33,174 bases of DNA from Scytalidium lignicola (lineage: Eukaryota > Ascomycota > Leotiomycetes), in the NCBI GenBank assembly GCA_002812745.2, contig NCSJ02000428.1:1-33174 (forward strand). The letters run 5' to 3'. Of the stretch, positions 12,036 through 21,420 are shown one piece after another. Position 1 is the stretch's first letter, and the number at the start of each line of letters is the position of its first letter. Under the pieces are notes generated by a model. The model did not search any database. It was not told where the DNA came from and was given only the letters and a program-made list of their open reading frames with translations. The translations under genes were made by a program, and so were the position numbers.

Positions 12036-12207
12036 CTGGAAAAAGAATATAAAGTTGAAAAGATTATTAGCTATAAGATATATTATAAGAAATTACAATA
12101 TTTGGTTAAATGAATAGAATATTTAGAAAGTAAAAATAGATAAAAACTTACTACTAATCTTACAAGTTATGAAGAGTTACTAAAAGTATATTACTAAGCT
12201 TATCCTA
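12036..12207 (+). pseudogene. Integrase C-terminal chromodomain, copy A
   Basis: The frame reads LEKEYKVEKIISYKIYYKK, then LQYLVK-stop-IEYLESKN, then LTTNLTSYEELLKVYY, ending AYP. This follows the chromodomain pattern (WEVEEIL, LVKWKGY, NTWEP, NL, EEL). The aromatic-cage tryptophans of LVKW and NTW are replaced by TGA and TAA stops, which are G-to-A changes of TGG. It follows the integrase after Ns at 11966 and 11999, where skipping the Ns gives the usual VFHILLLK link. The domain would bind methylated histone H3 and target the element to heterochromatin. Its last codons overlap the 3' end of the antisense ORF. Confidence 0.85.
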
Positions 12208-12802
12208 GAATAGATTTCCAAGTAATAAAATTGCAAGGTTAAAGAAGAAAGAGTTAGCAACAAAGNAAAAAAGCCTTACTTAGGTCAACAAGACATAACT
12301 CTTCAGACAACTTTTCTTACTTCTCTTTCTCTTCTATAACATCTAACTTGTTTAAAGAGGAAAGTCTACAGCAGATCATTTTACTAGTATATTGACGAAG
12401 GAACTTCTTTTGTTTGTGAAGATAAGCAAGACAAGCTATGTTTTTGGCTATAGCCTGAGTAGCCTTCTCCTCCTTAGCCTTAAGACAGGCCTCTTCCTTA
12501 TCAAGGGTTTCCTAAGAGGTTATAGGAATGCCTTCACTCTTGCATTTACACCTCCAACAAATACACTTGTTACAATGGTTAGACTTAAGAATTATTAAGC
12601 AAGTCAAACTGTTTTAAGCATAGAAACTACAAGGAGATATCTTAGTATTGTACTTTACTATATAATCTCCTAAGTCTAATACTTCTTGATATTTTCTTGA
12701 TCTTGTCCTTTCTTTTATATTGTTCTCAGAATATTGTCATTTAGATAGTATATTAAAAAGGAAAGAAGGATTAATGAACAGTAAAAGGCTTGAGAATAAC
12801 AT
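12205..12802 (-). pseudogene. Antisense ORF of copy A: Cys-cluster plus helical protein of unknown function
   Basis: On the minus strand, a frame starting with an ATG at 12802 (38 bases from the 3' LTR) reads a hydrophobic N-terminus (MLFSSLLLFINPSFLFNIL) and a basic segment (RSRKYQEVLDLGDY). It continues with a Cys cluster (PCSFY, LTCL, NHCNKCICWRCKCKSEG) and then a Glu/Lys/Ala-rich, probably helical stretch (ETLDKEEACLKAKEEK, KNIACLAYLHKQKKFLRQY). It ends at TAG 12205-12207, just inside the chromodomain codons. Copy B has the same frame, residue for residue in most places. Interruptions are Gln-to-stop or similar changes. The Cys spacing, combining both copies, is about C-x2-C-x6-C-x9-C-x2-C-x4-C-x-C, which would suit zinc binding. 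Function unknown. It could be expressed from antisense activity of the 3' LTR, but nothing in the sequence proves expression. Confidence 0.6.
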
Positions 12803-12826
12803 TTTAGTGTCAAGACAATGTTAAGT

Positions 12827-12840
12827 GAAAAAGAGGATAA
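12827..12840 (+). other. Polypurine tract of copy A
   Basis: GAAAAAGAGGATAA lies immediately before LTR 2. The same place before LTR 3 has AAAAAGGGGATAA (15060-15072). Position and purine content match the plus-strand primer site of LTR retrotransposons. Confidence 0.7.
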
Positions 12841-13198
12841 TATTATAGGTTTTACTATAACATAATGATTAGTGTAAGCCTAAGGCTTGATACATAGCAA
12901 AGTGTATATAGAGAACCTAACGATTACATGATATAATTAGGACTTAGGGGACTTAAAGGGTTTAAGAGGTCCATGGACTTGTAAGACCTAAGGGGTTCAA
13001 GAGGTCTAGTTGGACTTTATTATCTATATAAGTACATTGTAAGAACATAAGAGTAAACTCCTTATGTTCAACTTAAATATATTATTAGACCTTACCTTGG
13101 ACTTAGTCATTTACTTGTGTGTTATACGTTTCTGTTGTCCTTGAACATCTACCTTACCCTTGGTTATCCAGTGACTTGGATAGCTTAGTTTTGTAATA
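12841..13198 (+). repeat. LTR 2 (3' LTR of copy A), heavily mutated
   Basis: It aligns with LTR 1 end to end at the same length of 358 bases. It begins TATTATAGG where LTR 1 has TGTTACGGG, so the differences are mostly G-to-A and C-to-T. The TATA box survives; the CACGTG box does not. The base after it begins a pol segment of another chromovirus copy, with no target duplication. Confidence 0.92.
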
Positions 13199-14441
13199 TA
13201 TAATCTGTTATATAATAAATATATAAGAGTAACTTAATGTTATTATTAGATAAATAAGGATTATTTTATTATGAAATTATAATTAATAATTAAGAAAGTA
13301 ATCATAGAATATGAAATTTATAAGAAAGTTAAGAATCTAAAAAAGAAGCCTTAAGAATAATTATACCTTATATAAATACTTAACAATTTATAAAAACTAA
13401 TTAGATAAGATTTTATTATAAAATTATTAATTTCTACAGATTATATAATAAAGATTAAGTATAACTTTATCTTTATAATAACTGAACATTATATTAAGTT
13501 TGTAATCTTTAAACTGTTCAAGGGGACTTAAGGAGTAAAAAAGGTAGTTAATATATTCTTNATAAAGAGTAATGTCTTAATAAGGAATACTAAAATAGAT
13601 AATCTTTAATAAAGATATAAGATTTGTATTTAAATTTTAAGAAACATTAATAATAAGAATAAGAGTTAAAAGGAAATTGTTAACAGTATAGTATTTACAA
13701 ACTGATGAATAAACAGAATGTTTAAATGCATAATTAAAAGGATATCTAAGATGTTATGTTAATTATAATCAAGACAACTAAGTTGATTACTTATTAATAA
13801 CAGAAATGTTATATAATAGTATATCACATAAATCAACTAAAGTCACTCTATTTTATATGAATTATAGATAAGAACCAGAAGGGTTCTATACTAAATTAAA
13901 ATTAGAATCCACAAGTAAATTAACAAAGATTCATATAAAGCAAATAGAAGAAATGTAAAAAAANGATTAAAAACTTACTTTAATATATAAAGAAAAGAAT
14001 AAAGAAATATTATGATCATAAATGTTTAATAAAATTAGTATATAAAAAAAGGGATAAAGTTTATCTTCTTAAAAAAAACATTAAAACAACAAGATTAAGC
14101 AATAAACTAGACTAGGTAAAAATAAAACTATATAAAATCAAAGAAGTTTATAGATTATTAATATATAAATTGAAGTTATTAACAATAGTTAAAATANCAT
14201 CTTATTTTCTATGTTTTACTTCTTAAACTAATACTTAAAAACACTTAAACTCTAATACTAAAAGAAGTTAATCTAGAAAAGGAGTATAAAGTTGAGAAAA
14301 TCATTAATTATAAAATATATTATAAAAAACTATAATACTTGGTTAAATGGATAAAGTATTTAAAGAGTAAGAATAGATAAGAACTTACTTTTAATCTCAT
14401 AAGTTGTAAAGAGTTATTAAAGGTATATTACTAAGCTTATC
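13199..14441 (+). pseudogene. Integrase and chromodomain remnant, copy B
   Basis: It is homologous to copy A 10963-12207 but far more AT-converted. The Cys pair of the zinc finger has become Tyr (EYEIYKK), and Trp and Gln codons are widely replaced by stops. Chromodomain traces remain near 14280-14440 (EYKVEKIINYKIYYKK, LVKWIKYLKSKNR). In this copy the tryptophan of LVKW is kept (TGG near 14346) whereas in A it is a stop. There is one N within an A run near 13964. Confidence 0.82.
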
Positions 14442-15012
14442 TTAAAACAGATTTCCAAGTAATAAAATCATAAGGTTAGAAAAGAAGAGGTCAGCAACAG
14501 AGAAAGAAGCTTTGCTTGGGTTAGCAGAATACGATTTTTCAAACAGCTTCTCTTACTTCTCTTTCTCTTCTACAATGTCTAACTTGTCTAAAGAAGAAAG
14601 GCTATGGTAGATCATTTCGCCAGTACATTTATGAAGGAACTTCTTTTGTTTGCAAAGACAGGCTATATTCTCGGCCATAGCCTGAGTAGCCTTCTCCTCC
14701 TCAGCCTTAAGACAAGCCTCCTCCTTATCAAGGGTCTCCTAAGAAGTTATAGGAATACCCTTAATCTCATACTTGCACCTCCGTCAGATACACTTACTAC
14801 AATAGTTAGATTTAGAAACCATTAAGCAGGTTAAACTGTTTTTGCATGCAAAAACTACAAGAAGACATTTTAGTATTGTACTTTGCTATATGATCCCCTA
14901 AGTCTAATACTTCTTGGTATTTCCTTGACCTTCCTTTTTCTTCTAGAACAATGTCATTAGAATAAGAGTATTTTGATAGTATATTAAAAAGGAAGAACAG
15001 ATTAACGAACAA
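14442..15012 (-). pseudogene. Antisense ORF of copy B: Cys-cluster plus helical protein of unknown function
   Basis: It is homologous to the minus-strand ORF at 12205-12802. The upstream part is open and reads FNILSKYSYSND, VLEEKGRSRKYQEVLDLGDH, KYNTKMSSCSFC, so the first C-x2-C pair, damaged in A, is intact here. One extra base in an A/T run (about 14845-14852) then shifts the frame. Beyond it the frame gives LTCL, NYCSKCI, RRCK, then ETLDKEEACLKAEEEK, AENIACLCKQKKFL and a stop at the same place as in A. The codon at 15012 is TTG, so the true start is unknown. Gln-to-stop changes at SQETL and EKEKQ occur in both copies. Function unknown; the shared frame in two diverged copies is the main evidence that it was real. 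Confidence 0.6.
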
Positions 15013-15072
15013 TGTGGATGTTCATGACGATAAGTTAAGCGTTAAAGCAACGTTAGTACAAAAAGGGGATAA

Positions 15073-15421
15073 TGTTACAGGTTTTACCTAACAAGCGATT
15101 GGTGTAGGCCTAAGGCTTAATATACAGCAAAGTGTATATAGAGAACCTAACGATTACATAACATGATTAGGACCTGGGGGACCTGAAGGGTCCAAAGGGT
15201 CTATGGACTTATAGGACCTGTAAAGTCCAGAAGGTCCAGTTGGATTTCATTATCTATATAAGCACATTGTAAGAATATAAGAATAGACTCCTCATGTTCA
15301 ACTTAAATATATTACTAAATCTTACCCTTGACTTAGTTACTTGTGTTATATGTTTTTACTGTCCTTGAACATCTACCTTACCCCTGTTATCCAGTAACCT
15401 GGATAACATAGTTTTGTAACA
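15073..15421 (+). repeat. LTR 3 (3' LTR of copy B)
   Basis: This 349-bp LTR begins TGTTACAGG and ends GTTTTGTAACA. It is moderately mutated with the TATA box intact. Its first 30 bases are closer to the solo LTR 5 (both have CCTAACAAGC) than to LTRs 1, 2 and 4, which indicates a separate subfamily. Confidence 0.93.
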
Positions 15422-17110
15422 AAAAGAGAAGAGTATTAATTATAGAAATACTTATAAGAAAAGTAAGATATAAAGAAAATACATTTCAAAATTAAAAATA
15501 TAAATAAATTTAACTTTAACGTTTATAATTCTGAATAATGTTTTAATAAACAGTTTAAATAATATATTGTTGATTATAAAGAAAATGACTTTGAAGAAGA
15601 TGAATTAAACTTTACTTTTAAGATTTTATTTGCTTATAATAATGAAAAAACAAACTTTAAGAAATTTGACTAGCTTAAAATTATATTCTTTATTATAATT
15701 ATATTCTTTACCTTATATAAAAGTTTTTTAGTAAAATTAATTATATTAATTATTATAGAATTAGTTAATAATGCTTTTTTATACTAATTAATTATTAAAG
15801 TGTTAACAACTGAGAATTACTTTTAAGAACTTGACTTAAAAACTTTTACAATAACTATAACAGAAGTGTATAATGTAAAAAGCTTAATAAAGTACAATTC
15901 AAGACAATTTTATAAAATTTTAATTAATACAAAAGTTATAAAGTATTTTATAATTAGTTATAATCAATTTAAAGCTTTATAATGAGTAGATTAAACTATA
16001 ATATTAAATATTACAATTAAAGGTATAATAATAATACAATTCAAAATTACAAGTATAATTTTGATAAGTTTTATATTAGTAAATATATTAATTGAGTAAA
16101 TTGAATTTTATATAATTAAATTGACTACTTCTTTTTTATTATACTTAATAGATATAAACTAATTAAGTATGTATTTTAANAACTTTANAAATTTACTTAT
16201 TACTTTATAANNAAGTATTCTAATTATACAATAATTTAGTTATAACTTTTTACTTTAAGATATATCTTTATACACTTTTGNTTTTTAATTTACTAAAGGA
16301 AAACCCTTATTTCTTGATTAACGTAGAATTATAACGTTTATACTAATGTTTTAACTATTTATTAATAGTTAGATTACAGTATATATTAGACTGTACAAGT
16401 TATAATATTAACAAGAATATATTAGAATACCTTATCAAGTTTTATGTTTATTGTTAATATTATAGAAAGTTGCTAAGAAGATTTAAATTCAACTTATAAA
16501 ATGATATTAACTTTAACTACTTTATTGTTGTTAATATCTTTTACATTGATAATAAACTAATACTTTATATTGTCAAGAAAAGAATATATTACCAAGCTAG
16601 TAAATAACTTTAAAATATTAATGTAAAGTATATTTAAAACATTTTACAAACTTGTTAGATTAACACTTATTTAAGACTTCTAGACCAGATTATAACTAAT
16701 ATTAAAAAGAACTTTGTTAATAAGGAATTCTAATAAAGTGTTATAACTATAAGAATAACTTTAAAAGCAGTTTTAATAAAAGCTTACAACTTAATTAGTT
16801 ATGTTAAATAATATTATATACTTATACAATATGTTTATTAGATAATTATAATTGAAATTTACAATCTTAACAAAAATATAACTTTATAAATAACGTTTAA
16901 AACTGTTAACAATTCAGTAGAACCTGATAAACTTGTTCTTATATTACTAATTTACAATATTTACTTATGTATATTAAAACTTAACACTTTAACTTTAACT
17001 GTTAACTAGAAAGTTATAATAATTAAGAAAGTTATAAAAGAAATCAGTAAAATTAAAGCAAAATAACAAATNAAAAAATATGATTAATATGTATAACAAC
17101 TTTAATGTAA
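15422..17110 (+). pseudogene. Ty1/Copia-type gag-protease-integrase remnant (Copia family 2)
   Basis: It begins directly at the end of LTR 3. In order it shows the C-terminal part of gag (FNKQFK, VDYKENDFEEDELNF), and a protease near 15899-16190 whose active site D-T-G-A reads N-T-K-V before IKYF. It then has an integrase zinc and core region from about 16398 (EYLIKFYVYC, FNYFIVVNIFYIDNKL), DQIITNIKKNF where the Asp of TDxGKNF is Asn, and SYVK where VER is expected (Glu to Lys). It ends with a tail LVLILLIYNIY matching the LVPTLLVFGAYP segment of a common fungal Copia family. I recognise the family by memory of its conserved segments. No RT is left. All catalytic changes are G-to-A. It was probably interrupted by the chromovirus block to its left. 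Confidence 0.75.
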
Positions 17111-17486
17111 ATACTGTTTACAATTTATTGTTAAATTCAGACATTCTTGTATAAAAAAGTAAAAAATACAAGTTAAAACAAAAGTTAAGAAAAGTTATAT
17201 AAGTTTATAAGTATAGATAGAAAAAAAATGTATATTAGCATTATTATTGTTATATTCCAATTCAACTTGTTTTTTCGTGAAAAGAGCCTTATGCACTACN
17301 TTTTTAGTGCATATACCATAGAAAAGTAATGCATAGGATAGAATCAATCAATTACTTATTATACAATGTGTTTCTACACTTGTTTTTCATGCCATTTGCT
17401 TATATGTTATAATTCTCATCATAATATCGACTTTTTTTAGCATATACAACTCTTTTATAACGCTTAAGCTTGTTCTAGAGACTATA
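17111..17486. other. Intergenic AT-rich stretch with one hairpin
   Basis: No gene is visible. A perfect 8-bp inverted pair, ATGCACTA (17291-17298) and TAGTGCAT (17305-17312), with one N in the loop may be a remnant of a transposon end for the transposase that follows, but no matching partner was found on its far side. Confidence 0.4.
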
Positions 17487-18455
17487 AAAGCTATTGAATG
17501 TACTCTCCTGAATACTGACGATAATAAATACATAATTACTACTACTTTTAACATCTTTTATGAAACTATTTAATATATTGCTTNAAAAGCTAAAAACCAA
17601 CAGAACAATTAAAGTAAATTTAAGAGGAAAAGCTAGTTATTCTTCAGTAATAACATTAGATATTGAACAAGTAGTAAAAGAGGTTATATATACGTTAAAT
17701 GATTTATATTAAGATGAAGTTGCAAACTTTATATATGATGAATTCAACATAAAGCTTAACTAATCAATGATTTCGAAGCTTTTAAAGAAGTTGAATATTA
17801 CTTATAAAAAGCTTGAATATATTATTGTTCAATGAAATCAACTTCTTATTAATAACTAGTATATTGAATCTGTAAACTTTACAACCAATCAACTTATATT
17901 TATAGATGAATCTGTAAGTAATAAATGTATAAGAGATTGGAAATATAGATAAGCACTTATAAGAATATTAGTAAAGAAGAAGAAGTAGTTGAAATAGTTA
18001 GAGAAGTAGTTGATATTGTTAGTATATATAGTAAAGGAGTATATTTCTGCTATTACTTTACAAGGGAGTATAACAATAGAAGTATTCAAAAATTGGATTG
18101 TTATAGATGTATTACTATTATATAATCCTTAGCTATATGAAAAGTTAGTATTAATTATAAATAATTGTAGAATTTATTGAAAACAACAACTCTAAGCTAT
18201 ATATGATGAAAAGGGAGTTTTACTTAGATTTTTACCATTATATTACCCCTTTTTAAACTTAATCAAAGAGAGTTTTAATAATCTGAAGAAATGGCTTTGT
18301 CAACATTATAATTCCTATTGTTTTACTATTGTAGAATTCGAGGATATGTTATATATGGGTATTGATGAAGTTAGGAGATATAATAGTCTAAAAGCTATTA
18401 AGAACACTTATAACCACTTTTGCCATGTTAACTATTAAGGAGTTGAAGAAGAATA
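17487..18455 (+). pseudogene. Tc1/mariner-IS630 superfamily transposase, RIP-damaged (DD34E spacing)
   Basis: A single frame (frame 1) is followed from a weak helix-turn-helix region (about 17500-17800, with an N in an A run at 17584) through VANFIYDEFNIKLNQSMISK, LIFIDESVSN, the RDWKYRQAPI-like segment, an aromatic core, VLIINNCRIY, GVLLRFLPLYYPFLNLIKES and NNLKKWLCQHY. These match the DDE_3-type transposase order. The first catalytic Asp (17905-17907) is kept. The second (18160-18162) is AAT for GAT. The third acidic residue (18265-18267) is AAA for GAA/GAG. The spacing between the last two is 34 residues. Stops are CAA/CAG derived. It is a dead cut-and-paste transposase. Terminal inverted repeats were not identified. 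Confidence 0.85.
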
Positions 18456-18933
18456 ATATAATATTATTGGTTAATTACTAATATTTATAAAATCAATTGA
18501 AATTTCTTGTTTATATGCTTTTTTCTATCTTGAAATATATAGTTTTATATTTATAACCTTCTCTTATAATAATGAAAACAACTTGATTTTATTGTCTTTC
18601 AACTTATTCAATTGTATAAGAGAAATATCTTGAGTTAATAAGATCTTAAATACTTTCTTAAGCTTTGTATCTTGTATATATTGTAGCATTTTAGTGTGTA
18701 TGTATGTTTAGAAAGATAAGATTAATTTTTCGTTGTTGACAATTAGTTGAAATGGACTTGATGGGCAAGCAGATTCCTTGTTAGATAACTTATTTTGATT
18801 TTAAGCTGTTGATTGATTTGAGAATGTAAGTATTGTATATCGTGATTCTATCATTGGAATGTTGTAAGGTATACTATTATTACTGAAATTGTATATAATG
18901 TGATTATCCGGAGTTATTGCTATGATTAACGAA
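18456..18933. other. AT-rich stretch without a gene
   Basis: I see no motif. It separates the transposase from the GACCG palindromic element and may include the transposase element's 3' end. Confidence 0.4.
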
Positions 18934-19273
18934 TAGACTAGCCGATCGGTCCAGACCGGACTAGACCGTGGGTTTTGTGGGGACCGTTTTGCGACCGTGG
19001 TCTGTACGGTCTGGACTGTACGGACCACAGTCCGAAGCCAAAATTTGAGACCAGACCGTACGGTCTACAGTCTGAGGCTAAAATTTTGAGACCAGACCGT
19101 GAGACTACGGTCTGGTCTGACAACAAATGTNGGGACNGAATANTAGCGTCTCAANNCCTTGAGACCGAACCGTGTGGCTTACGGTCTCGCTTAAATTTTT
19201 GCGGACGAGACCGTGTGGCTTACGGTCTCGTCCGGACNGGACCACGGTCCAATGCAACGGTCCGGCCAGTCTA
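18934..19273. repeat. Short GACCG/CGGTC palindromic element with terminal inverted repeats (MITE-like)
   Basis: The 340-bp block begins TAGACTAGCCG and ends with its inverted counterpart CGGCCAGTCTA. It is packed with inverted pairs such as GAGACCAGACCG and CGGTCTGGTC, and is far richer in G+C than its flanks. Positions 1-182 carry another copy. An 8-bp target duplication, expected for hAT elements with TAG-type ends, is not seen (TTAACGAA on the left, AAATTCAG on the right). Open frames inside it on both strands are products of the palindromes. Its lack of RIP may reflect its short length, since RIP in Neurospora acts poorly on repeats below about 400 bp. Confidence 0.65.
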
Positions 19274-19600
19274 AAATTCAGCTTAAAAGAAAAGATAAAG
19301 GCTATATAATTTCTTATAATNAAAAAGTAACTTAATACTTATTCTAAGTCAAAATCAACAATGTTATACATGAATACACATAGTAAAGTAATTAAATAAC
19401 AATTAGTTATTTGATCAGCATTTTAATGACTATTATAGTAAATCTAGTCTTCTGAAACCTTATTCAATTCAATTAATCAAACTCTTAAAACATACTTAAC
19501 ATATATTGTTTTTAAGCTTTTAATACTTACTTTAATATATAATTATCAAGTTTAAAATAATATAATACTATTACTTAATGATTTAGTTAAATAAGCATTA
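19274..19600. other. AT-rich spacer, no gene
   Basis: There is no recognisable feature. It ends at the first base of LTR 4; the five bases before the LTR are CATTA. Confidence 0.5.
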
Positions 19601-19959
19601 TGTTACGGGTTTTACCGTAACACGGTGATTGGTGTAGGCCTGAGGCTCGGTACACGGCAGAGTGTATATAGAGAACCTAACAATCACGTGACATGAGTAG
19701 GACCCCAGGGACCTGGGGGGTCCAAAGGGTCCATGGACCTGGGGGACCTGAGGGGTCCAAAGGGGGTCCAGTTGGATTTCATTATCTATATAAGCACACT
19801 GTAGGAACATGAGAGTAGACTCCTCATGTTCAACTTAAATATATTACTAGATCCTACCTTGGACTTAGTCATTTGCTTGTATGTTACACATTTCCGTTGT
19901 CCTTAAACATCTATCTTACCCCTGCTATCCAGTGACCTGGATAGCGTAGTTTTGTAATA
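19601..19959 (+). repeat. LTR 4 (5' LTR of copy C)
   Basis: This 359-bp LTR begins TGTTACGGG and ends TTTGTAATA (CA end mutated to TA). CACGTG is kept at 19685-19690, the TATA box at 19786-19795, and the GGACC/GGTCC array is intact. Differences from LTR 1 are largely G here against A there, so this copy is closest to the ancestral sequence. Confidence 0.95.
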
Positions 19960-19980
19960 TTTTGAACATTATCTATCTTA

Positions 19981-21420
19981 ATAAATCAGGATTTGGGAAT
20001 AAACACATCAGTAGATAATAACAATGAATAATAACCTGAAGAAGATTCTGAAGAAAGCTTTAAGGAAGAATCTGAAGAGGGATTTGAAGAAGTATTTGAG
20101 GAAAGTTCAGAAGATAGCTTTGAAGAAGATCAAGGTAAGAATCAGACTATCAAGGAAACTAACATCCAAGAAGAAATGTTAGAGGAAGTTATTATATTGC
20201 CAAAGTAACTTACTAGGTTAACAGAAAGATTAACTGTTGGAGAATCATCAAGAGTTACAAGAAAGAAACTAGCATCTTTATTACTTAAATCTAACCTAAA
20301 GCCAGTATTAAGAGCTTTAAGTCTAGACCTTGATCTAAACTCTAAATTAGAAGACAATACTAGGCAAGTTCTAATGATAATACTTAAAGAAGTTAAAATC
20401 ATTAGACTAAACCTGTTTTATAAGGACAAAAAGAAGTTAAAAGTATACCTTGTTCAAACAAGAACTTATTTAGTATTAAATGATTATCTATTGCTTAGAG
20501 ATATATATAAGGTTCTGTAGGCATTAACATACTTAAGAGGAGTAGCTGAAACTTGGTTTTAACCCTTTAAGGATGAATGGTTTGTTACAAACAGAGGAAT
20601 AATAAACCAAGGAATAAGAAGTATCCTTAGAAGTTAGGAAAATTATATAAGAGAACTTAAACGCTTATATAAGGATGTTGATGAAAAAAGGAATGTTGAA
20701 AGATGATTAACTTACTTTAGACAAACTAAAACTCTTAATAAGTATATAATACTTTATCATTAATATACAATGTCAGTCAACTAAGGAGAAGAAGCATATA
20801 TATACTAGTATAAAACTAGTTTGAAGGACTTCATCAAAGAAGAACTGTATAAACAACTTGTAATTATCATATTTGATGTTCTTGTTGACTTATCTATTAA
20901 GATCAAGAATGAACAATACAAAATGATCTTAAACAAGAAAGGAGGATCTTACTTCAACTGTAAAAAGACTAAAAGAAAGAAGAATTATAATAACCTTATA
21001 AAGTTAAATGTTATGAAGAAAGAAAAAGCCTTTAAAAAGAAAGGAAAGAAGTACTTTGAAAGAAAGGGTNAAAAAAGGGAATTCCTTTGGAATCTTCCTT
21101 AAAGAACTTAATAAAAGGAGGAAAAACAAGTTATGTTTTAAGTATAAACTTCTTAAACATATAACAAATACCTATAAGAAAGACAATAAGTTAAGTGTAA
21201 TAGTTAAGGTTAAAGCTATGAGAATTCTAAGAATCATGGATATCTCATCAGAATTATTAGAAGAAGAAAGTTCAAACGATGAAAAGAATTCCTTAGAAGN
21301 AAAAAGAGAATTGTCAAGATTTAATAATTATACTACATCATGTTATCAAGATTAATACAAACAAGATAATGATAACAAGAATCCTTAAGATGGATTTTGT
21401 ACTTATAAAAAAGAACTCAA
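19981..21420 (+). pseudogene. gag: Chromovirus gag region, copy C
   Basis: It is homologous to 6416 onward. The start codon is ATA at 19981-19983. The acidic Ser/Glu-rich N-terminus and capsid segments (YLRGVAETWF, LKDFIKEELYKQL) are present with more stops than in A. The zinc knuckle near 21133-21178 reads C-x2-Y-x4-H-x4-Y, so here the first Cys is kept and the second is Tyr, the reverse of copy A. An N at 21070 beside an A6 run breaks the frame, and skipping it restores the frame. An N at 21300 lies in the same kind of context. Confidence 0.85.

Larger units (their letters stand above)
6037..13198 (+). mobile_element. Ty3/Gypsy chromovirus copy A (complete, two LTRs)
   Basis: This is a full-length LTR retrotransposon of 7162 bases: 358-bp 5' LTR, gag-pol with protease, RT, RNase H, H2C2 integrase and chromodomain, an antisense ORF, a purine-rich tract and a 358-bp 3' LTR. 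The C-terminal chromodomain places it with the chromoviruses, whose chromodomains generally direct integration into heterochromatin. No target duplication is seen between the bases before 6037 (CAAAG) and after 13198 (TATAA), and the right flank is directly the pol region of another copy. RIP-type changes are mild in the 5' LTR and gag and heavier toward the 3' end. Confidence 0.93.
13199..15421 (+). mobile_element. Chromovirus copy B, 5'-truncated (integrase to 3' LTR)
   Basis: From its first base this segment aligns with copy A from about 10963 (the integrase H2C2 region) to the 3' LTR. Everything upstream is missing, and it abuts the end of LTR 2. It is a different subfamily from A: LTR 3 reads ACCTAACAAGCG near its start where LTR 1 has ACCGTAACACAATG, and the antisense ORF has small indels relative to A. 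The bases after the final LTR (AAAAG) nearly equal those before LTR 1 (CAAAG), so A and B may share one outer insertion site. Confidence 0.85.

Noticed and set aside
12392..12598. Plus-strand open frames at 12392-12598 and 14604-14825 that resemble each other
   Set aside because: They are the complement of the helical part of the antisense ORF; the minus-strand reading has the Cys pattern and coherent composition, whereas the plus-strand one is Leu/Ser-rich without a motif.
17889..18089. Minus-strand open frame
   Set aside because: It is a shadow of the DD34E transposase.
18801..19274. Overlapping open frames on both strands
   Set aside because: They arise from the palindromic GACCG/CGGTC blocks of the short element and carry only repetitive TV/RSG-type residues.
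18926..19281. 8-bp target duplication around the short palindromic element
   Set aside because: The flanks TTAACGAA and AAATTCAG do not match, so an hAT assignment is not supported.
19598..19810. Minus-strand open frame over LTR 4
   Set aside because: It lies wholly inside LTR U3 and has no protein feature.
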